Source of the DNA: Bubalus kerabau
Taxonomy: Eukaryota > Chordata > Mammalia > Artiodactyla > Bovidae
Direction: 5' to 3'
Assembly (NCBI RefSeq): GCF_029407905.1
Contig: NC_073627.1
Coordinates: 153,703,697-153,767,696, forward strand
Length of the DNA: 64,000 nt
The translations under genes and the position numbers were made by a program. This document shows positions 55,985 to 64,000 of the stretch, in pieces. How positions within the stretch are numbered: position 1 is the stretch's first letter; each line of letters begins with the position of its first letter. Under the pieces are notes generated by a model. It ran no database searches. It had not been told where the DNA came from and saw only the letters and a list, made by a program, of their open reading frames with translations.

Positions 55985-56980
55985 TTTTGGCTCCATATGA
56001 ATCTTAAAACCAGATAGTTAATTTCTATGAAATGTATTAGTTGAGAACTTGATTGTTATTCATTGAGTTTAGAAATGAAATTTGGGAATATTTCCTTATT
56101 TATTAAATTTTCTTCAAACTCATCCAGTAATATTTTACAGATTTCCCTATATAGATCTTCCACTTATTGTATTAGATTTATTCTTACAGATATTAAAATT
56201 CTGCTGTTGCATATAGTTTTTTTCTGTAACACCTCTGTAATTGGTTATGGTCATCTAAAAATGCTACTGTTTTTTATTCATCTTGTGTCCGGTGGTCTGA
56301 TTGAATTACCTTATTGGAACTGACAGTTTGTCAGTTGACACCCCTAGATTTTTTATAGATAGAAATCACATCATTTGAAAACCACACTGTTATTTCTTCC
56401 ATCCTGATGGTTATGCCTCTTTCTGTTTGTTATTCCTTGAGCTAAAACCTTCAGGCTTCTCAGGTGACGCTAGTAGGAAAGCACCTGCCTGCCAATGCAG
56501 GAGACAAAAGAGACATAGGTTCGATCCCTCTCACTCCAGTATTCTCGCCTGGAGAATCCCCATGGATAGAGGAGCCTGGCGAGCTAGAGTCCACAGGGTC
56601 ACATAGAGTCAGACATGACTGAAGTTACTTAGCATTGCATGCACACGCACACACACACGCGTAAACATGAGACAGAACTTTCAGTATAATGTTACATAGG
56701 CATAGTAACAGGCCACTCTTTTGTTTCTGATCTTAACCAGCATATTCTGATATCTGATGTAAATTTTTATTAGGTACCAGGTTTAGGCAGTTTTCTACTA
56801 TGATGAATTTTTCCAAACTATGCTTTTTTTCATATCATAGTGTCAAGTTGAAAATAATATGGAATTTGACTCTTAATATTATGCTGTATTGAAAAAATTA
56901 ACATGCATTTTTGTTGTTGTTGTTTTGAAGCATTCTCCATTCCTTGCACATTTATTTTATCTTAAAACTTTAAGAATTTC
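55985..56980 (-). repeat. L1M reverse transcriptase region, split by Bov-tA
   Basis: Antisense L1: ttccttatttattaaatttt, actcatccagtaatatt-like words, taaaattctgctgttgc, gaaatcacatcatttg. After the SINE come gaactttcagtataatgtta and ctactatgatgaatttttcc. (GTT)n at 56912-56926. Confidence 0.6.
56451..56660 (+). repeat. Bov-tA SINE with internal gap
   Basis: Head caggcttctcaggtgacgc, ggttcgatccct, then directly cactccagtattctcgcc. About 35 bases of the tRNA-to-BovA junction are missing. (AC)n-rich tail. Confidence 0.9.
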
Positions 56981-57003
56981 CCATCTGTACACATAGGTAA
57001 GCA

Positions 57004-57261
57004 GCTGCTGCTGCTAAGTCGCTTCAGTTGTGTCCGACTCTGTGCAACCCCATAGACAGCAGACCACCAGGCTCCCCGTCCCTGGGATTCTCCAGGCAAG
57101 AACACTGGAGTGTGTTGCCATTTCCTTCTCCAATACCTGAAAGTGAAGTTGCTCAGTCGTGTCTGACTCTAAGCAACCCCATGGACTGCAGCCTACCAGG
57201 TTCCTCCATCCATGGGGTTTTCCAGGCAAGAGTACTGGAGTGGGGTGTCATTGCCTTCTCC
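57004..57261 (-). repeat. BOV-A2 SINE
   Basis: Minus-strand dimer with (GCT)n start and two BovA units. Target duplication not found. Confidence 0.95.
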
Positions 57262-57361
57262 ACATTGACCTATAAATTAGTATTTCTGATGTTCTTTTCC
57301 TGTTCTGATAACAGATTTATGCTCTAGGCATAAAATAAGGCATTTACTTTTTATCTTCTTT

Positions 57362-58040
57362 CTGGACTGAATTGTATTCTCTCCTCAAATTCATGTGTTG
57401 AATCTCTAACCCCCATGTGCTGGTATTGTAGAAAAAGATGGTAAAGATGTAATTAGGGTTACAATGAATTCATAAGAATAGAGCCCTAATGCAATGGAAC
57501 TGGTGTCCCTGTATGAAAAGAAAGATATCTCTGTTTCTGCATACAGAGAAAAGTCCACAAGAAGACACAGCAAGAACGTGGCCAACTGCAAGCCAGGAAG
57601 AAAGGTCTCACAGGAATCTGAATTTTTTTTAACTTTGAACTTGAACTTCTCACCTCCGAATTTGTGCAACTATAAATGGCTGCTTTTTTTGTTTTTGTTT
57701 TTTTGTGTGTGTGATTTGATAGTGCTCATAAGCTCTTTTTTTTATTTTATTTTATTTTTAAACTTTACATAACTGTATTAGTTTTGCCAAATATCAAAAT
57801 GAATCCGCCACAGGTATACATTTGTTCCCCATCCTGAACCCTCCTCCCTCCTCCCTCCCCATTCCATCCCTCTGGGTCATCCCAGTGCACCAGCCCCAAG
57901 CATCCAGTATGGTGCATCGAACCTGGACTGGCAACTCATTTCATACATGATATTTTACATGTTTCAATGTAAATGGCTGTTTTTAAAGCCACCCAACCTG
58001 TAGTATTTTGTTATGGCAGCTCAAGCCAAATAACATAATG
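57362..58040 (+). repeat. MaLR LTR (MST/MLT1-like), split by L1
   Basis: ggactgaattgtattctctcc, ttcatgtgttgaatctctaa, gaactggtgtccctgtatg and, past the L1, agccacccaacctgtagta and gttatggcagctcaagcc. An L1 (57683-57969) interrupts it with a perfect 10-bp duplication. Confidence 0.82.
57683..57969 (-). mobile_element. Bovine-type L1 3' end, 5'-truncated, with two tails
   Basis: The minus strand carries the last 210 bases of a bovine L1 3' untranslated region (plus-strand tgttccccatcctgaaccc, ctgggtcatcccagtgcacc). TAAATGGCTG is exact at 57673-57682 and 57970-57979. After the A-rich L1 tail (57736-57760 as T) lie 31 non-L1 bases and a second A tract (57684-57704 as T), suggesting 3' transduction. 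Confidence 0.9.
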
Positions 58041-58190
58041 TTTTCTCTTCCTCCCCCTCCCAATTCTACTCCCAGCCTCTGACTTCCCCTCCTTTTTCTC
58101 CTCCCTTCCCTCCTTACCCTCCCTTCCCCCTACTTCTTCTTCTCCTCCTGTTCTTCTTCTTCTCCTCCTCCTTCTTCTACTTCTCTTTCA
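58040..58190. repeat. Polypyrimidine tract, about 150 bp
   Basis: Plus strand is nearly all C and T, with ctcctcc, cttcttc and ccttccc blocks. Mirror-symmetric parts could form triplex DNA. Low complexity, no gene. Confidence 0.85.
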
Positions 58191-58194
58191 GAAT

Positions 58195-58850
58195 ATAGGA
58201 TAATATTTTCTATTCCTTGAAGGTTTGTTAGAACTCATCCATAAAACCAGTTCAGACTTCCCTAGTGGTCCAGTGGTAGGGAATCTGTCTGCCAATGCAG
58301 GGGACATAGGTTTGATCCCTGGTCGAGGAAGATTGAACATGCTGCAGGGCAACTAAGCCCGTGCGCCGCATCTACTGATACTCACAAGCCCTAGAGCCTG
58401 TGCTCCACAACAGGAGAAACCACCACAACAAGAAGCCTAAGCACCACAGCCAGAGAGTAGCCCTCGCTCACTGCAACTACAGAAAGCCTGCATAGAGCAA
58501 TGAAGACCCAGCGCAGTCAAAAATTAAAAATACACAAATAAAATTTTTTTCATTTTGAATAATATCTATTTTTGAAGATGTTTGACTTATTTCTAATTCT
58601 CTTCTGATTCACGATCTATTTGTTATGCCTTTTTGGAGTCAAGTGAAAAGCAAATTAGAACATTTTAGAAAATTGTCAAATTTACTTAAGTTTTTAAATG
58701 TATTGTTATAAAGCTGTATGTTTCATTATCCTGTAATTTTAAATCTCTGTTTCTTTTATTATGCCTCCTTTCCCATCCTACCATTCTTTTGTTGTGCCTT
58801 CTCTATATTTTTTGATCTAACTTACATGGTATGTACCTGTTTTATTATTT
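58195..58850 (-). repeat. L1M fragment, split by CHR-2
   Basis: Antisense L1 ORF2: ccttgaaggtttgttagaac and catccataaaaccag before the SINE; atttctaattctcttctg, attgtcaaatttacttaag and ttattatgcctcctttcc after it. Confidence 0.6.
58254..58545 (+). repeat. CHR-2 type SINE
   Basis: Full-length-looking copy: agacttccctagtggtccag, gtttgatccctggtcgagg, agagcctgtgctccacaac, gaagacccagcgcagtc, A-rich tail. Confidence 0.93.
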
Positions 58851-58867
58851 TTTTCAAAGAATTACTG

Positions 58868-59645
58868 TACTGGGTTAAATGGTGACTCCCCCCCCCCCGC
58901 CCCCAGCCAAAATAAAAATATCCATTTCTTAATCTTCAGAACCTGAATGTTACTTTGTTTGGAAAAACAGCCCTTTCAGAGGTAATTAAGAATTTTTAGA
59001 AGAGCAAATCATCCTCATTTCAACAATTATCTGAGTGAACCCTAAACCCAATGAAAGCATCTTTGTAAGAGAAACGTAGAGGAAGAGTTGAGGCAAAAGA
59101 GAAGACTCCAGCACAGAGGAGAAAGTAATATGAAGATGGAGGCAGACATTGGAGGAATGTGACCACAAGCTAAGGAAGCCAAGAATTGCCCATAGCCACC
59201 AGAAGCTGGAGGAGTCATGGAAGTATCCTTCCCTAGATCCTGAAGAGGGAGTGCAGCCCTGTCCACATCTTGATTTCAGATTTCTGGCCTCCAAAACTGT
59301 GAGCAAATACATTTCTCTTGTTCTAAGCCTCCACCTTAATGGTAATTTATTATAGGAGCCCTAGTAAACAACCCACTCCAGTACACTTGCCTGGAAAATC
59401 CCATGGACGGAGGAGCCTGGTAGGCTGCAATCCATGGGGTCGTGAAGAGTCGGACACGACTGAGCGACTTCACTTTTCACTTTCATGCATTGGAGAAGGA
59501 AATGGCAACCCACTCCAGTGTTCTTGCCTGGAGAATCCCAGGGACGGGGGAGCCTGGTGGGCTGCCGTCTATGGGGTCGCACAGAGTTGGACACGACTGA
59601 AGCGACTTAGCAGTAGCAGCAGCAGCAGTAAACTAACACAATTAT
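58868..59645 (+). repeat. MaLR LTR (MLT1/MST-like), split near its end by BOV-A2
   Basis: gggttaaatggtgactcc, tgttactttgtttggaaaaa, agaagctggaggagtca, gatttctggcctccaaaac, gtgagcaaatacatttctc and gagccctagtaaac. It resumes after the SINE with taaactaacaca. A run of 11 C, G, 5 C at 58888-58904 lies near the start. Confidence 0.83.
59370..59626 (+). repeat. BOV-A2 SINE with 7-bp duplication
   Basis: Dimer lacking about 15 bases at its start; (CAG)n tail. AGTAAAC at 59363-59369 and 59627-59633. Confidence 0.94.
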
Positions 59646-60719
59646 CTTTTGATTTTTAATATCAATTCAATTTTTCTTCTAGTTTTATTACTTTCTGCTT
59701 TATGTTCTACTGTTTTAAATTTTTTTATCAGTATTTCATGCTTAGTTTAAAAAGCTTTGAAAGGTCAAACTTAACCTCATTTCCTAAGGTTATGTATTCT
59801 TATTCTGTGTATCAATTGGAACACGTAAAACTGTGGAACTAACAAAATAATTGAATTCCTTTATTGCTCTAAACACAGTGTAGCTTAAGTTCTCCGTAAT
59901 CATTGCTGATTGAGTAAATCTTCCACAAATCAATGAACAGGAATAAGTTTTCACCCAAGAAACATGAGAAACTACAAACAGTATAGATTACATACTTGGA
60001 GGGCATGGAACGTAGAAATTCCCAGGCATGAAAATAATGAAAGCAGTTTATTCATTGCCCTTAAAGTTACACAGAAGGAATTGGATTGCAATGTAATGTT
60101 TCATTTCTATTCTAAATCTTTCTATATTGCCCATATGTTGAAGATGGATGAGGTATTTTTGCAGCTTTCATGTTATAAGAAAAATAGTACTATTGGATTT
60201 ATGATGCTTTTCAGAGGGTACCCGATGCACTCACACCATATGCTGTGCATAATGAGCCAGATGCTCATTTTTTACTTTCCTGTTTAATAACTACAAAGTC
60301 AAGCTCTGTTTGCTGGGCTTTGGCACATGCATAGTTCAGAAGTATTAAGTAATTCCTCCAGAAAAAACCCTTGAACAAGAGGAAATAAGATCTGGTGGGT
60401 AGGCATTCCCACCTTCTATCCGTCAGATGGATGATTCTGGCTTCACAAGTTGTCCATTAATAATCAAGCTCCCATTGCCCAAGATGGCAACCTCAAAAAA
60501 GCACCTTATATTGATTTTACTTCCTCCCTTGTCTCACTCACTTCTGTGTCTCATTTTTGCTCCTGGGATTACTTATAAAACTACCTACATATAAGTCCAT
60601 GCCTCAGGCTCTATCTGAGTCCTCCTGGATCAGACATTGTTTTTAAAAAATGTTTCCTGAAAGGAGCATACAAAATCCCAGTCTCTACACCTTCTCTCCA
60701 ACCCTTCCCAAGATCTTCC
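59646..60719. other. Unassigned AT-rich DNA
   Basis: A 107-codon frame at 59964-60287 has no motif I recognise and no gene context. No other feature seen. Confidence 0.4.
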
Positions 60720-61010
60720 AGTTTACACAAAAACTTTTATAATAAGACTGTTCATATCAACTTATCTATAATAAGAAAAACAAGAAACAACCAACATATC
60801 CATCAACAGATAAACAGAGTATGGAATAATAGTGATATATCCATGCAGTAGAATATTACTCAGCAATAAAAAGAAATTAAATATTGATATACATAGTAAT
60901 ATGGAATATCTTAAAATAATTATGCTGATAAAAGAAGCCAGAAAGAAATTTGTGTGACTTCCATTACATAACTTTTAGAAAATATGAAGAATCTGCAGAT
61001 TTTTAACATC
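60720..61010 (+). repeat. L1M ORF2 3' end fragment
   Basis: aagaaacaaccaacatatcc, atcaacagataaacagag, gaatattactcagcaat and tgctgataaaagaagccag are the tail of ORF2 and 3' region. Confidence 0.75.
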
Positions 61011-61274
61011 AAAACATTATTTAAAAAAAAAAAATCAGTAGATCAATTTTTTAAAGACAAAAAAAAATGCCATGTAAAATAAAGCAGTAAATGAGCTCCT
61101 GATAGACGATAGGTTCAGAACAAATCCTGAAAGAGATTTATTAGAAAAATTGAGGAGACTTATCAAAAGGACACAGGAACCAACCTGAAGGAGCTCCTAA
61201 GGGCCCCAGCTAGAGCAATTTAAGCCATAAAATAGCTAATACTGTTGAATAGAATAAAATAAATATCCATATGT
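61011..61274. other. Unassigned DNA with A tracts
   Basis: A tracts near 61021-61033 and 61061-61069. Nothing else recognised. Confidence 0.4.
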
Positions 61275-61489
61275 TCACATGCAATGACTCAGTTGTGTCC
61301 AACTCTTTGCAGCCCCATGGACTGTAGCCCACCAGGCTTCTTGGTCAATGGAATTTCCCAGGCAAGAGTATGCAAATGGGGAGAAATTCCCTACAGTGGA
61401 TCTTTCTGATCCAGGGATCAAACCCATGTCTCTTTCATCTCCTGCATTGGCAGGTGGGTTCTTTACCACTAGCGCCACCTGGGAAGCTC
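61275..61489 (-). repeat. Bov-tA SINE
   Basis: Minus strand; head gcttcccaggtggcgctag at the right, BovA end gactcagttgtgtccaac at the left. 61490-61682 shows nothing. Confidence 0.92.
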
Positions 61490-61682
61490 CTATGTGCTTA
61501 TACTGATTTTACGAAATAAATAAGAGAAGAGACAGCATTTCCTTATTTAAAAAAAAATGTGCCATGTTTGCCACTGAATCTAGCAATTAGCATGATGCTT
61601 CATACGTTAAAGACATTTAATCAGTATGTATTGAATGACGAAATGGAGAAGTGTTCCACTTACTCAAAAGAATTATGATGCT

Positions 61683-63007
61683 TTTTTCTTTGTTGAATTA
61701 TAATTAACATGCAATATTATATTAGTGTACAACCTATAACATTTTTATAGATCATGAAATGATCACTGCAATAAAACTATTCCATCTGTCACCATACAAA
61801 GTGTTGCGGTATTATTGATGTTTTCCTTAGGTGTATATTCACATGACATTTATTTTAGCTGGAAGTATATACTTCTTCAACCCTATTTCATCTGTCCCTC
61901 CACTCCTCTCCTCTGGCAATCAGCATTTTTTTTCTCTGTATTTGAGTCTTTTTCTGTTTTGTTTGGTTTCTTCATTAGTTTTATTTTTTTAGAATACACG
62001 TATAAGTGAAATCATACAGTATTTGTTTTTCTCTGACTTATTCCACTTAACATAATATTCTCCAGGTCCATCCATGTTGCCACAAATGACAAGATTCAAT
62101 ATTTTTATGACTAATAATACATTTTTAAATTTCTTTATCCATTCATTTTTGACAGACACATGTTGCTTCCCTATCTTGGCTATTCTAAATAATGCTTCTA
62201 TGAACATTGTAGCACCTGTATCTTTTTCAATCAGTGTTTTAATTTCTTCAAATATATATCTAGGAGTGTGAATTGCTGAATCATAAGGTAGTTCTACTTC
62301 TAATTTTTGGAGGGCTCTTCATAATATTTTCCATGACAACTGCACCGATTTCCAATTCCTTTAACAGTACACCATGGTCCCCCTTTTCACATCTTCACCA
62401 ACAATTGTTGTTTCTTATCTTTTTGATAATAGCCATTCTGACAAGTGTAAAGTTATACCTCATTGTGATTTCGGTTTGCATTTTCTTGATGGTTAATGAT
62501 TTCAAGTGTCCATTGTTCATCTGTAGGTCTTCTTTGGAAATATGTCTATTCAGGTGCTCTGCCCATTTCTAAACCAGGTTGGTTCTTTGATATTGAGTTG
62601 TATGAGCTCTTTGTATATTTTGGATATCAACCTTTTATCAGGTATATCATTTGCAAATCTCTTCTCCCATTCAGTAGATTGCTTTTTTATTTTGTTGGTG
62701 GTTTCCTTTGCTGTGCAAATCTTTTTAGTTTGTAGTTTTACTTTGGCTTCTTTTGCCTTAGGAGACATATCCAAAAAAGGGTTGCTAAGATTGATGTCAG
62801 TGTGGTTACTGCCTATGTTTTCTTCTATAAGTTTTATGATTTCAGGTATCATACTTAAGTCTTTAATACATTTTGAGATTATTTTGTGTATGGTATAAGA
62901 AAGCAGCACAGTTTGATTCTTTTGCATGTAGCTCTCCAGTTTCCCTCACACCATTTATTGAAGAGACTGTATTTTTTTCATTTTGTACTCTTGCTTCCTT
63001 TGTCATG
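61683..63007 (-). repeat. L1 3' half (L1MA-like), cut by BovB
   Basis: From the 3' untranslated region (taattaacatgcaatattat, gtgaaatcatacagtatttg) through the end of ORF2 (cttcaccaacaattgttg, aaatctcttctcccattcag) to ttgtactcttgcttcc, where a BovB begins. Confidence 0.85.
62550..62927 (-). pseudogene. L1 ORF2 C-terminal fragment
   Basis: 125 codons contain IHKIISKCIKDLSMIPEI, VKLQTKKICTAKETTNKIKKQSTEWEKRFANDI and KIYKELIQLNIK, as in the region after the L1 reverse transcriptase. No catalytic domain is included. Upstream is lost to the BovB insertion, downstream to stops. Confidence 0.75.
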
Positions 63008-64000
63008 CTGTTGTTGTTCACTCTCTCAGTTACGTCCAACTCTTTGCAACCCCATGGATTGCATTTCACCAGGTTTCCCTGTCCTTCACCATCTCCTGGA
63101 GCTTGCTCAAACTCATGTCCATTGAGTTGGTGATGCCATCCAACCATCTCATTCTCTGTCGTCCCCTTCATCTCTTGCCTTCAATCTTTCCCAGCATCAG
63201 AGTCTTTTCTACTGAGTCAGCTCTTCGAATCAGGTGGCCAAAGTATTGGAGCTTCAGCTTCAACATCAGTCCTTCTAATGAATATTCAGGATTGATTTCC
63301 TTTAGGATTGACTGGTTTGATCTCCTTGCAGTCCAAGGGACACTCAAGAATCTTCTCCAACACCACAGTTCAAAAGCATCAATTTTTTGGCACTCAGCCT
63401 TCTTTATGGTATAACTTTCGCATTCATACATGACTACTGGAAAAACCATAGCTTTGACTAGATGGACCTTTGTCGGCAAAGTAATGTCTCTGCTTTTTAA
63501 TACACTGTCTAGGTTTCTCATAGCTTTCCTTCCAAGGAGCAAGTGTCTTTTAATTCTGTGGCTGCAGTCACCATCTGCAGTGATTTTGGAACCCAAGAAA
63601 ATAAAATCTGTCACTTTCCATTGTTTCCCCTTCTATTTGTCATGAAATGATGGGACCAGATGCCATGATCTTTGTTTTTTGAATGGTGAGTTTTAAGCCA
63701 GCTTTTTCACTCTCTTCTTTCACCTTCATCAAGAGGCTCTTAAGTTCTTCTTCGCTTGCCATAAGTGTGGTGTCATCTGCATATCTGAGGTTATTGATAT
63801 TTCTCCTGTCAATCTTGAATCCAGCTTGTGCTTCTTCTGGCTCGGCATTTCTCATGATGTACTCTGTATATAAGTTAAATAAGCAAGGTGACAATATACA
63901 GCCTTGATGTACTCTTTCCCAATTTTGAGCCAGTCTGTTGTTCCATGTCCAGTTCTAACTGTTGCTTCTTGACCTGCATACAGGTTTCTCAGGAGGCAGG
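63008..64000 (-). repeat. BovB LINE running off the window
   Basis: The tail (gctgttgttgttcactctc) is at 63008, inside L1 sequence; the element continues past 64000 into the reverse transcriptase. Confidence 0.94.
63168..63894 (-). pseudogene. BovB reverse transcriptase C-terminal remnants
   Basis: 63640-63894 has SPCLFNLYTEYIMRNAEPEEAQAG and NLRYADDTTLMASEEEL, with one residue lost after MA. 63168-63614 has DFIFLGSKITADGDCSHRIKR, MYECESYTIKKAE, LWCWRRFLSVPWTARRSNQ and INPEYSLEGLMLKLKLQYFGHL, marking the older BovB type. A frame change lies between them near 63620. The upstream part is outside the window. Confidence 0.88.

Noticed and set aside
58170..58200. Splice acceptor-like pyrimidine tract and CAG before 58192
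   Set aside because: It is the end of a low-complexity polypyrimidine tract; the downstream sequence is antisense L1 with stops.
59964..60287. 107-codon plus-strand frame with a hydrophobic end
   Set aside because: No homologue recognised, AT-rich non-coding context. Treated as chance.
1789..61489. tRNA genes suggested by A-box and B-box words
   Set aside because: All lie in the heads of Bov-tA or CHR SINEs, without a full cloverleaf, and are followed by SINE bodies.

Overview
This window looks like a gene-free stretch of a ruminant genome, almost certainly from a bovid such as cattle or a close relative. I found no host protein-coding exon, tRNA, rRNA or known small RNA gene. The organism call rests on the repeats. 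There are many BovB (RTE-type) LINE copies, tRNA-headed Bov-tA SINEs, dimeric BOV-A2 SINEs with (CAG)n tails, CHR-type SINEs, cetartiodactyl L1 3' ends and two copies of a gammaretrovirus-like LTR. Under these lies an older mammalian layer of MIR, L2, L1M, MER5-like elements, MaLR LTRs and one ERVL-type LTR. Copies of these classes are broken by one another in a consistent age order. Family names come from memory of the consensus sequences, not from a database search.

Layout. 1-8.3 kb: AT-rich DNA with SINEs, an L1M piece and a 5'-truncated BovB (4867-6084). 8.3-16.7 kb: an ancient minus-strand L1M broken into collinear pieces by BovB copies. One of these is nearly full length (10112-13239), with endonuclease and reverse transcriptase reading frames split by small indels and a 13-bp target-site duplication. 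An ERVL-type LTR follows. 16.7-20.1 kb: mostly unassigned sequence, then a MaLR LTR. 21.4-26.1 kb: a BovB, then a second BovB whose 5' part is inverted, set inside an L2 element. 27.2-33.1 kb: a mosaic of plus-strand L1M with nested SINEs, a small BovB and an unnamed old repeat. 33.3-41.8 kb: two BovB copies, one internally deleted and inserted in a MIR, plus SINEs and L1 3' ends. 41.8-44.6 kb: unassigned. 44.6-49.2 kb: MaLR, L2, a solo LTR, CHR SINEs and L1M. 50-53.5 kb: L1 3' end, then L1M with a BovB carrying a 283-codon open reading frame. 54.5-64 kb: a second solo LTR, L1M, MaLR, SINEs, a truncated L1 with a possible 3' transduction, an L1 3' half, and a BovB running off the end.

The only substantial coding capacity is that of decayed LINEs. 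BovB encodes an APE-like endonuclease plus a reverse transcriptase. Its machinery is thought to mobilise Bov-tA and BOV-A2, whose bodies resemble the two ends of BovB seen here, while L1 mobilises itself and possibly the CHR SINEs. No copy here has an intact full-length reading frame. I did not find a previously undescribed multi-gene system. The most interesting objects are the inverted BovB, the possible L1 transduction, an LTR with internal duplication, an internally deleted BovB that keeps an extended 5' end, and a tail-to-tail BovB inverted repeat.
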